Positions 44,601-55,009 of a stretch of 64,000 bases of DNA are shown here, in pieces. Numbering within the stretch: the stretch's first letter is position 1; every line of letters starts with the position of its first letter. The notes below the pieces were generated by a model. The model saw nothing but the letters and a program-made list of their open reading frames with translations. It did not search any database and had not been told where the DNA came from. The position numbers were made by a program, and so were the translations under genes. The DNA is from Euryodendron excelsum. Its lineage: Eukaryota; Streptophyta; Magnoliopsida; Ericales; Pentaphylacaceae. The stretch covers positions 26,514,501-26,578,500 of the forward strand of contig CM065387.1 of NCBI GenBank assembly GCA_033060915.1. The letters run 5' to 3'.

Positions 44601-46242
44601 GAGGCTCTGTATTTATAGACCGAAGAGTGACTTGGCGTCTGTTGCAGTGACGCTAGGCTTAAAATTCCCCTAGTGGCATCAGGCCAATTTTTGGATTGGC
44701 GCCACTACTAGTGGTGCTAGCTACTTTGGAAACCTTTTAAGGCGGCAAGAAACATAACTTTAACCCTTGATATGTAAGGCAGATGATTTGGGTGCCTATC
44801 CTAGTGACTACCATGCATTTTTTAGCTTGGTTGCACTAGGAGTGACTCCGGAAGGTTCGGGAATGTTTCGGAAGGATGGGAATGGTCCAGATGGCCGAAA
44901 ATGGGTAGAAGCCCTTGAAATAGTGTCCCTAGGGTAATAGACTTGAAAAACAAGGTCGGAATTGTCGACCGGGCTATTACGAGCAAAACGGTCAACTAGA
45001 CCGAAAAACCACTGGAATGGACTTGGAATTATCCATGAGCAGACTTGAAGGTTGGAAACACTATCTAGAGTGCTCCAAGGGATTGCCGGTTTGATACCCA
45101 GAGCCGGTGTGGTTGGAAGAGATGACCGGCCCACCTTGGCAAAACTGTCATTTTTGCATCAAGTTTGCCGAAATTGACTCGAAATGATCTGGAAAGATAA
45201 TGGAAGGTCGGGAATACTATGACAAGTATTCTTGAGAGGTTACCGATTTGATACCCAAAGTTGGTGTGGTTCTCGGAGGCACTTGGATGCCTAGGGGCAA
45301 AATGGTTATTTTGACCAAATGATCCCAAAATTGGTCCGGAACCGACCTGAAATCACTTAAACATGCTGGATCATCTTTGGGACGATCTTGGAATGGTAGA
45401 CTTACCGTTCTGAGGACTTAGGTACTTTCTTGAGAAGCGTGTCGAAAATGTTCTAAGGGGCAGTTTGGTCATTTTTTACCAAAATGGGCTAGCAGGCACT
45501 AGTGTTGATATGGGTTTTGAGTGTTTCCGTCACTTTAACAATCTGTAGCGAGTTGGTTTCCAAAGGTATCTCGTCCTTTGGTAAATGTGTCACAGCCAAT
45601 AGGCGAATTCGGTCTCGTGACATAGGGGGTTTGTTGGCAATTCTCAATGTCGACCTGTTTACGTGTGTTTTCGTCATTCTGACGGTTTGTGTTCATTCTG
45701 GAGACTACCTGATCTCGAGAAGCTGCTAAGTAGACTTATTGCCTGAGGAATCAACTTTCTTGAAAGACGTGCCAAATAACGGACATTCTTCATTAGCGGG
45801 CTAGCTAGTGCCAAATGTGGATCGTTCTACCATCTCGGGGACTTGGGGTCTCTTCCCGGTCGACGGGTTTGAAGGGACTTACTATTCTGAAGAGTTTTCT
45901 CGAAAAACAAATCGGATTGGATGGTCTTACCGCTTCAGGGATCAACTTTCTCAAAAGGCGTGTTGGATTTAATTGGAATTAGAATTTAACTTGAAGTTGA
46001 ATTTAAGATTAATACGGGGACTTACTGTCTCCAAGAAGATGTGCCTACAGGAATTGGACTGAGTAATGCCACAAGCTCATTTTGGTCATTTTGCCTCTAT
46101 TGGGCTCAACGGGCTCGCGAAGCGATTGATTAATTAGATTTAGTTTGAAAAGTTGATTTGAACTTGAATATATCTATGTCAATTTGAATATGAGTCTGGT
46201 CAGGCTGGAGATTGCCGAGTGGGCAAAAATCAGGTGCTTACA
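41642..46242 (-). repeat. 5' LTR of the outer Ogre-type element, 4.6 kb
   Basis: Plus-strand ends TGTAGCACCCTG (41642) and AGGTGCTTACA (46242). It lacks the minisatellite array and keeps only one unit-like stretch (about 46015-46050). TATA box at 44610-44617. The shared variants with 18898-20976 show that both are LTRs of one element. Confidence 0.82.
44610..44617 (-). promoter_or_regulatory. LTR TATA box
   Basis: TATAAATA on the minus strand, followed by CAGAGCCTCTTC. As part of the 5' LTR this would be the promoter of the outer element, firing leftwards. Confidence 0.7.
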
Positions 46243-47264
46243 TCTGTATTACACGCATATATACATAATTGGGATGGTTATACCTTACAATAATGACATC
46301 TTGAACTTCTTTGTGAGTGGGTAGTTCTAATAACCACCATCCGTGGGTCATTGGTCCATGTTTGGGCATGCCTGTAGTCGTCGAATCCAACCCATACACC
46401 AACATCTCCCACTTACATATAGGTATGCACAAAGCAACAATATCAATCTCTCAAACATTCTAACATCATTGTGTGAGATCATATTGTAATTGAGTCGTGC
46501 GACCGCTGTGTACACGAAGTGTGGGAGCTCCACACCAAACTTAATAAAGCCAGCATAGATACATTAACCACGATAAAAATGAAAGTGTCTCAAGTATGCC
46601 GAATCAATCAAGTCACATAGATTAGGTATCTACATCCCATCTAGAAGCATACCTAACCTCTCAGGATCAATAATATGCATATATATCGTAACAAAAAAAG
46701 TAAAATAAATTGGCCATATGTGTATAAAGCCCGATGTACTAGATGATCTTTCTTTCGCCCTCATGCCATTCAGATCAATACTAACCGCTTACCTAGCAAT
46801 GTCCGGAAGACCGAATCAACCATGATCGTAAGGTTTCATGCCAAAGTAGCTATATTACTCCTTTCATCTTACGGCATAGTAAAAAGTCACAAAGGGTATA
46901 GTAACATTTGTCATTTAAAAATGACATGTAAAGACTCACATGGTGAAGAGACATAGGACTAATTTACCTCCTTAAAATGGTCGCTAAGCATGTGCAGTAC
47001 GAAATATATGCTATGGTGGAACAACTATCCTAGAAAGCTTATGTTAAGCTACCAACACCATACAGATCTAGGTCTAGTCGTTGCTCAAGCACCTAACTCG
47101 AGTTCTTTATAAGCTCGCCATTAGAGGCACCATTAAGATTTTGTATCTATCTATCTGTAACAGGCATGATGGATACTGGGTAATAACCATCATTGGCCTC
47201 AATTGTCAGACCTCATCCTGTCCAAAAACATGGCGACACAATAGCCTATAGAGTCTTAATTTTG

Positions 47265-47297
<33 letters not shown>

Positions 47298-49019
47298 GTC
47301 AAAAGCAACTGCTCATATGAGTGAGCCAATCTTGCCAATTGACATAATCATTGTGTGTGCTAACACAAATGCTATTATCAAAATAGAAATATAACCAACA
47401 TAACTAATGCATGGATAACAACATCTGATAATCCAAATGGTAATAAAAATCCCAATTATAACATATGAAAATATAAGTGATCAATTGAAAAACAAAGTGC
47501 GAGTCAAGGTTACTACCTTTCTGTGCAACTATAACATTGATGATCCTATAACTGCTGACTGAGTCATAATTATTCAAGTTGTCACCTCAATCTGCACAAC
47601 TAGAAGATATCCAATTTGCACTTATGTAAGTTACCGTCTCTAATAGTGTAATCACGTTTAATCAGGTGCAAATAGTATTAGTAGAATATTTACGGTCCCT
47701 CCAAGATAACAAACAATATCTCCTAGACTACACTAGATAAGTAAGACCAGAACCAGAACAGTTTTTTGCTGATTAACCAAGACATGTAGCACATATCAGA
47801 CTGAGTACGCACCACATAGTATACTCTAGAATTCCAATAGCACAAAAACATAGTACGCAAACCGAATACACACCATGGCATACTATAGGTTCCAAACAAT
47901 AACAGATCAAGGAACTCGAACCAAGTATACATGCAGCACACCTGAGGCTTCGTAACTATGTAACAGTAAACAAAGGTCATCCAAATCCTATATTATAGTT
48001 TTAGGATTGATCTCAAAGGTCAGGCTCTTGCCATTATGTAATAGGAATCTTAATAGGTTAGGTAACTCTATATCTCAATATCCCAAATCCAAGAATATAT
48101 ATTACAACATCCGTGCTCAGATTAACTCATCCTTAGATGGTGATAAAATAACTCCTTTTCATGTCTGGCTCATAATATATAACATTTATCAATCGAGTGG
48201 AATGTAACTTTCCTTGGGCCATTAGACATACACAATATGTCTTTCAATAGTTAGTAGTCCATTGAAGTAATGACTTAATAAAAATTGTGAGACCACAATT
48301 TGAATGTTACTTCACGGCACAAATAGATCGTCAAAGCTTGTAACTATTGTGTGCATGATCTATTGCATTAAGTAAATCCCCATAGATATAAACATCCAAC
48401 TCTCTATTAAGAAAATGTCATCCTAATGTCCAGAAGGCAAAGTTTTTGCTTCGAATGCGCGATATAGTCAGAATAAGGTGAATTGAGGTAAACTCACCCT
48501 CGAATAAGGAGTTCTCCTCATAGTTCACATCCAATTGAAGAATGCAACAATATCCACCACTATTAATGAAATCATTCAACTTGTGCATGCTTTTTAGAAC
48601 CAAGTGTTCTAAGTAGTCTTGCACTCTCATGGAGGGTTAACCAAGTTCCAAACAAGGTTAATCCTTGTAGCCTATCTCAAGATACACAACATCATTCTAC
48701 TCCCACTAGCAAAGAGATTACCGAGTTTCTAGCACAATCTTGAGCTCAATTTCATCTTGTAGAGCAATCATAAGAACTTTCCTCTCAATCAAACTAAGTG
48801 ATAGTAAGGAATAGTTCCATTTATGCTACCACGCCGTTGATAGTCACAAGAATCCCCGTTTAATAGAATAAATCCACTAATAGGCAAGTCTCTCCCATTG
48901 TCCCTAGAAGGTTGAAGAATTTCTTCCTCACTCTCAACTAAACTACAAAAGTGCTTTACATAGAATCCTTTATTTGACAGAGCTCAAAGTACTATATTAT
49001 CTCACCAATGCTAGGGATA
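46243..49019. other. Unclassified AT-rich sequence, probably decayed retroelement
   Basis: No convincing gene. On the minus strand, 46415-46398 reads TAAGTGGGAGATGTTGGT, which looks like a copia-type purine tract followed by an LTR start, so the left end may be a Ty1/copia 3' LTR cut by the outer Ogre insertion. A (CT)n microsatellite lies at about 47263-47293. The open frames at 47723-47980 and 48418-48630 (minus) match nothing I recognise. Confidence 0.45.
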
Positions 49020-50127
49020 TGTGATTTTGCTTAAAAAAATGCAATTATAACACATTAACTTATGCTCTGTTTCACTTAGTTTAGGATTTTATGTCTTTTT
49101 AGTTAGATTTTAGTATTAACTTACTTTGTTTTGCTTTGTACAGGTTTTGAGCCTAATTTGGAGTAATTCAGGTGCAGTTCAGACAACAGTGAACAATGCT
49201 GTGAATAGTGCCATGTCCATAGATGAATAGTATTGCGTGAATAGTGTTGTGTGCACGGGTGAATAGTGTTGGAATTGGTGAATAGTACCATGTGAACGGG
49301 TGAATAATGACCATTTGAACAGTGAACAGTGAATAGGGAAAATTATAGAGATGTGATTTCACTATTCAAAGGCCGTTAGCAAGCCATTAGCTAATCATGC
49401 ACATGCTCTCGATTAGCATGGTCCCCTAGACCATGGACATGGTCAACGACAGCTCTGTTTTATTTTAGCCTATAAATTTAGTTTTGTACTCCAATTTTAG
49501 GGAACTAAGCTTTTTGTATATAGATATAGTAGTAGGTTTAGTGATAGAAACACTTTGATTTTCATTGTAATTTTTATTCTAGTACTCAAATTCAAGTTGT
49601 TTACAAGCTTTCTTCAGTTCAGTTGTCAATTTCTCTATAGATTGAAGTAGCTAGTCTTTACATTGGGTTTAATTGTGAAGATTACTTAAAGAATTCAAGG
49701 TTTGCATTGAAGGTATACATGAATTTGATATCAATTGCTATGGAATTCATGTTTTCTAAAACTAAGTCTTCTAAATCAAACTCTCTTGATTCTAAAGTTT
49801 GATTTGAGTTATCAACCTCTTTGAAATCCTTAAATGATTGAAGCAATTGAATCCAATCCTTTTAGATTCAACTTAGTTCAATTGTCAAATGTCTTTTGAA
49901 GTACTTTAGCTTAAATCTAAACAACAATCATTTCAAAGCAAACTATTTTTCATTTTCTCTTTTTAAGAAGCATTTTATCAAATTGTGTAAGTTTTGAGGC
50001 TTTTGAGTGTGAGCTGTAGTCGATAGCCTATATTTGGCTCAATTTCTTGTGGAATACGATCTTGGTCTTCATTGAGCTATACTTGGCGATCACTTACTCT
50101 TGGGTAAGCACTACTTTGGTTGTGTCA
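49020..50127 (+). repeat. Candidate 5' LTR of the Athila-like element
   Basis: The right end (TGTGTCA at 50127) is fixed by the primer site. The left end at TGTGATTTTGC (49020) is a guess. It contains TATAAATT at 49471-49478 and, at about 49185-49345, a run of about nine GTGAATAGTG-like decamers. Confidence 0.5.
49185..49345 (+). repeat. GTGAATAGTG short tandem motif array
   Basis: Repeated GTGAATAGTG, GTGAACAGTG and GGTGAATAATG motifs with irregular spacers. Located upstream of the TATA-like box of the candidate LTR. Confidence 0.7.
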
Positions 50128-50132
50128 AGTTT

Positions 50133-50150
50133 TGGCGCCGTTGCTGGGAA
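50133..50150 (+). other. Primer-binding site, Athila (tRNA-Asp) type
   Basis: TGGCGCCGTTGCTGGGAA matches the Athila/Calypso-type primer site (complement of a tRNA-Asp 3' end) with one or two changes (usual form TGGCGCCGTTGCCGGGGA). Confidence 0.8.
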
Positions 50151-50694
50151 TTGAAGGCGAAGGCGAACATTCAACAATCTTGGGAATTGCGCAACCAGTG
50201 GATTGCTTCTCTATCAACATTTACTACAATGAAGTGATCTTCGACTAAGGCCTTGGGTAATTTTGTTCCATTCCTTGTACTTTTGAGCATAATAGATTTA
50301 GGATTCTTTCTTTGTTTTTCCTTTTTAGTTTAGAATTGCATTTATACTTGGATTGGTGGATTGTTAGTGGTGGTTAGGACTTTTGTGCTAGTTATTCTTA
50401 TTGGTGGTATTGTCTTTGCATATGGTGATTGGAGGTTCAATTGAATTGGAATTGAAATTATTTGAATTGATGAAAATTTTTATATGGAGATTGGAGAGTT
50501 TGGAAGGATATTGGTGATTGCGGCTTGTGAATTAACTTGTTGAGGCATAGAGTGCCAATTTGTTTGTGCATTGCATAATATTTTATGTTCCTGACTCAAC
50601 TAATAGATGTTCAATAGTGAACCGCAAATAGCCATTCTATTTTGCTTGGTAGCCCATTTTCCCACACATCGCTCTACACCTTGACATAGGCATA

Positions 50695-51617
50695 ATGGCA
50701 TACTTTTGTCTACGAGTTGAGAATGATGGCAATGGGAGCGTACATAGTGATGGTGGTGTGCAAGAACTTCCTCATCGGTCTCTTAGAGACTATTTGAACT
50801 TGGGTAGTCATAATCCTTCCATTATGATTTTTAGGGAAGGGTTGTGTTATCAGGCCAATGTTTTTATCCAATATAGTCCACCATTTACAAACCAAGAGGG
50901 TCAAGGAACCAAGTGTAATTGGAGGAATGTGAGATCTTTCCCTCAATAATACCAAGCCCCAACTCATTTCTATCACACACAAGCCCAACCTTCATTCTAT
51001 CAAACACAAACCCTACCGCAATCTTATCAACCATAAGTAGATAATGCTTACTAACCCCATCAAAATATCACACTAGAGGACACTCTAGAGGATACCTTAG
51101 AGGACATCTTATAACAATTCATGCAAATGAAAATGGGTGTAAACTCTAAGGTAGACGAAGACTTTGAACAAAAAGGTCAGCTTTTTGAGACTATAAAGGG
51201 TCAACTAACCCTATTGACACACACGCCTTAGGTGCTCAAGAGAGGAAAAAGGTTTCCACTGAATCCAATCCCCAAGAACAAGTGCCTAAGAGGAATCTTA
51301 ATCCAACTCTCCATCAAGAGCAAGATCATCCCACCATTAACCTTAGGAATAAGGACATTATAGATCAAACCATCCTTCCCCAATATTTTGAATCTAGGGA
51401 AGCAAATCTTAAGATGATTGAGAAAATCTTTGAAGATGAGAATAGGGATGAGGAACTAGAGAAAGATGAGCCCAAGATTGAAGACTTCGAGCAAAATGAG
51501 GGTAAAGGGGAAGATAGTGAGAGAAAAGAGGAGTCAAAGAAGGTAAAAAATGAGAGAGCCCTATTAAGGATCCCATACAGAGAGCCATTGCCCTTGTTGA
51601 AGGTTTTGAGCTTTTAG
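50695..51617 (+). pseudogene. Degenerate Athila-like gag
   Basis: The first open part (50695-50949) includes RSLRDYLN, resembling the start of Athila-group gag. After a TAA a Gln/Tyr/Pro-rich stretch follows (QAPTHFYHTQAQPSFYQ), then a part with FMQMKMGVNSKVDEDFEQ. A shift near 51236 leads into an acidic Glu/Lys-rich tail (51282-51617). It is shorter than full-length Athila gag and broken, and no zinc knuckle is seen. The assignment rests on the primer site plus these weak matches. Confidence 0.5.
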
Positions 51618-51836
51618 ATGTCGAGGATGTGCACGTGAAAGAGGATATTGTTGGTCTAAAGGTCATGTCAACCATGATTGTGGGTTAATGGACCCCATGA
51701 TTGTGGGTTAATGGACCCCAACCTTTAAGCCTATAGGACTTAGAACTCACATGCTAGAAATTTTGCAATAGTTTAGATACTTTTTACTTTTGCTTTTGTT
51801 TTTTTTGTTAGTTAGGCTCCTTCTTAGTTTGGGGGT

Positions 51837-51856
51837 GGGGGGGGGGGGGGGGGGGG
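51837..51856 (+). repeat. G20 homopolymer tract
   Basis: Twenty consecutive G preceded by AGTTTGGGGGTG, a purine-tract-like context of the Athila-like element. Probably an expanded polypurine tract; its length is likely to vary or be mis-sequenced. Confidence 0.8.
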
Positions 51857-51905
51857 TGCATCTAGGCACCCTAACCCTTCTCTTTTGGCCTTTGTGTCTC
51901 ACTTC

Positions 51906-53866
51906 TATTGGCTCAAAAGGCAACCCAAGAGGGTGGGGGTGTGAATTGGGTTTTTCAAAAATTAATGGTAATTAAAATTAATTAAAATTAATCTAATCAA
52001 TATAACATTGATCAATCTATATATAATGCAATGTAATCAAAAGAAGAATGGAAAACACAGCAATAGAAAGCACACCGAGAATTACCGAGGTTCAACCACA
52101 ATTCGTGGTCTACGTCCTCACCCTAAAATCCCCTTGAAGTCTTCCTCCACTATGCAATCTCCAATTACAAAATCGATACTGATTGACCAAGTGCTCAGCT
52201 CACTTTTACACAAGAACTTTTTCAAAAGTTCTTCTAATCACTACGTGGTTTTGTCCAAGTTCCACTCAAATTTACAAGAGTTTCTCTTCTACAAGAGAAC
52301 TCTCAAACTCTCACTTACAAGTGTATAAAGATATACAAATGAATTATAAATCAAGAGTGAATAGAATTATAAAAGCTCACACTATGAAAACAAGAAGAAT
52401 GTTCAGATTTTTCAGTTTGATCAGTCAATGGTACTTGTTTTTCTTGTGTCTCTTGTATATAAATGCATTTGGAAGCTTGTATATAAACCCCTGTATTGAT
52501 TTCGTCTGTTGGAGGTTGTTGGGGCTCATCTAATGCAAGTCCAGTCCGTTATAACGTTAGAAAAACTAGTCTTTATCTCCTAGGTGTTGACACTTGGTAC
52601 CATGTGTCAACACATTTGGTCTACATTTCCAGATGTTATGCACTGTCTCCATGTGTCAACATATTAACTCCATGTGTCGACACTTGATCATTTTGTCTTC
52701 AGATTCTTGGCTTTTGTCTTCATGTGTCGACACATTGCCCATAAATCTTGCTTCTGTCTTCTCATAATCAAGTTCAGCTTCAGCATAACTATAAGATCTT
52801 AAAGGAGTCTTCTCTTTGGGGTTTGATGATCAATCAAAGTCTTCAATACATTAAGATTGTTCTCTATTCAATTTAGATTGAATTCTTCATTTGATAATCA
52901 TCTTTTCTTGATTTCAACACTGTCAGAGATTCACTCTATCAATGCTGAGCTCTTTTTCTTTGTTGTTGATCTTTCTCTTTCATTCCCAAGCTCTTTCTTT
53001 CATTGCCGAGCTGTTGCTTTCATTGAAATCATTTCAATGATACTTCCATAAGCTTGATGAAGTTTATCTTGAACACTTTCATTTCCTCTGAGTACATATC
53101 ATCTTCATTAAGTCTTTACATCCCAAATGAAATCTTCACTTAGATTCTTTGTAGAGATTGTGCAGTTTCGATAAATTCTTTACTCGAATATCTTTAATCT
53201 CTTCTCCATTAAATCATCTTCAACTGACCTTTGCACACTTTGATGAAGTCATTATTTGGACACCTTAAATCTTTTCGAATTCAGTTCATCTTTATTGAGT
53301 CTATGCATACTTGATGAAATCTTCATTTAAACACTTTCAATATCTTCGAATGCAAATCATTTGTTTGAAGTTGATATAGGTGTCATTGCTCAGTTTGGTA
53401 CATTGCATGACTCTTGAAGTGCATTGCTTGATCTTAGTTTATTGTATATTCTCTTTGACATATATTAGACTTAAAGTTAAACTTCTAAGTCTAAATTATG
53501 ATATTTATTAATCTGTTCACTAAACGAATATATTAGTAAAATAACACAAAGTTTAGTTATCATCAAAATTAAAATGGGGATCAACCTTGAGTCAGCAATC
53601 TCCCTCTGTTTGATGATTACAAAACCTTTGCAAATTCAATTGATATACAATTAAAATGAAATGGGCAAAGTTGCATTTGCATACCAGTAGAGAACTCCCC
53701 CCTTTGTTTCATAATTAAGCAACTGATGCTTAAGAGAAAAAAAACTTTCAAAAAACAGCTCTCAAGAAATTTTTTATCAGTTAATTCAAAACAAATTGAG
53801 GGAAATGATTCATGTTACTCCCATTGAGAACATGATCTATATATATTACTTATTTCATTTCATTGC
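51906..53866 (-). mobile_element. Second Sirevirus: 3' LTR and 3' UTR end, minus strand
   Basis: The reverse complement matches the first Sirevirus. The LTR is 53597-51906, starting TGCTGACTCAAGG and ending GCCAATA. It is 1692 bp, about 430 shorter than the other copy, chiefly because the palindromic array is reduced. The region 53598-53866 matches the 3' UTR just before the 3' LTR (15340-15604), including the purine tracts. The rest is displaced by the Ogre LTR at 53867. In the retained array the palindrome ATGTGTCGACACAT (52714-52727) is perfect. Confidence 0.85.
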
Positions 53867-54056
53867 TGTAAGCACCCCATTTTTTACCGCTCGGTAGCCT
53901 ACGGTCTGTCCAGACTTGTACTCAAGTCAATGTGAACGTATTCCAATCGAAATCAACTCTCTAAGTCTGATCTAGTCTATCCATCGCTTTGCGGGCCCAC
54001 CAGGCCCAAATAGAGGCAAAATGACCAAAATGCCCTTAGGGGCATTGTTCTTTCCA

Positions 54057-54290
54057 ATTCCAAATCAGGCATGTCTTTTCGAAGACGGTAAGTCCCCTTT
54101 CCAATTCCAAATCAGGCACGTCTTTCCGAAGGCGGTAAGTCTCCTTTCCAACTCCAAATCAGGCATGTCTTCCGGAGACGATAAGACCCCTTTCCAATTC
54201 CAAATCAGGCGCGTCTTTCCGAAGACGATAAGACCCATTTCCAATTCCAATAGGCATGTCTTTCCGAAGATGGAAAGTCCCCTTTAAACC
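54057..54290 (+). repeat. Shortened minisatellite, about 5 units of ~55 bp
   Basis: Units carry only the hairpin half (CATGTCTTTTCGAAGACGG and variants) and CCCCTTTCCAATTCCAAAT. The CTCGAG / GGAATAAACTGTC half is missing, so this copy evolved by deletion within the unit and re-amplification. Confidence 0.8.
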
Positions 54291-55001
54291 TGTTGACCGA
54301 GACGAGACCCTAAGTCCCCTAGATGGTAGAACGGTCCACCTTTGGCGCTTGCTAGCCCGCCAATGTAAAAATGTCCGTTTCAGGCACGCCTTTTGAGAAA
54401 GTTAACTTCTCAGGCGCTAAATCCCTTTAGTAGCTTTCCAAGATCAGACAGTCTCGGGAATGATCGGGAACCGTCAGAGTAGCGAAAATACTCGTAAACA
54501 TCACAACCGTCAGAGTAACAGAAATACTCGCAAACAGGTCAATAAAGGGAATTACCAACAAAACCTTGTATCACGAGACCGCTGTCAGAGTGGCGAAAAC
54601 ACTCAAAACCCAGGTCAACACCGGTGCCTGCTAGCCCACTTCAGTGAAAAATGACCAAACTACCCCTAGGGCCATTTTTTGGCACATTTCTCTAGAACAC
54701 ACTTGAGTCCTTAGAATGGTAAGTCTACCCTTCCAAGATTGTCTTAAAAGCAATTCGGCATGATCAGGTGCCTTCAGAGTCACCTGGCACCCAATCTGAT
54801 ATATGGACTGCTTTTCGGAGTCACTCCTAGTGAAGTCAGGCTAAAAATTGCATGGTAGTCACTAGTACAGGTGCTCAAATCTTCTAAAGATACGTTACTG
54901 GCCGACTTAACAAACTTTCCTAACTTGCTGGCGCCACTACTAGTGGCGCTAAGAGGAAATTTACCCTGGCGCCATTGCAACAGGCGCTACTATCCCATCT
55001 T

Positions 55002-55009
55002 TATAAATA
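55002..55009 (+). promoter_or_regulatory. LTR TATA box
   Basis: TATAAATA followed by TGGAGCCTCTTC. Would drive rightward transcription of this element. Confidence 0.72.

Larger units (their letters stand above)
18898..46242 (-). mobile_element. Tat/Ogre-type Ty3/gypsy element without gag-pol, split by nested LTRs
   Basis: Read on the minus strand: 5' LTR 46242-41642, primer site 41641-41623, leader 41622 to about 34357, a 3' region with an antisense ORF (34356-20993), polypurine tract 20992-20977, 3' LTR 20976-18898 (truncated). The two LTRs belong together: both carry subfamily-specific stretches (GGAGGCTCGTATAGGCGTGT, and GAGTTGGTTTCCAAAGGTAT or a one- or two-base variant) not found in the other Ogre LTRs here. 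I see no capsid, protease, RT, RNase H or integrase motifs anywhere inside. Later insertions: solo LTRs at 24408-31939 (with 25338-30447 inside) and 36023-41299. Without these the element is about 15 kb. A gag-pol-less derivative mobilised by a full-length relative is the simplest reading; a deletion after insertion is the alternative. Confidence 0.7.
49020..51856 (+). mobile_element. Short gypsy-type element with Athila-like primer site, gag only
   Basis: A candidate 5' LTR (49020-50127), a tRNA-Asp-type primer site (50133-50150), a short degenerate gag (50695-51617) and a purine tract ending in G20 (51837-51856). Protease, RT and integrase are absent and no 3' LTR is seen: a Sirevirus LTR starts 50 bases further. 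It may be a non-autonomous Athila-group derivative with its 3' LTR lost. The left LTR boundary is tentative. Confidence 0.6.
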
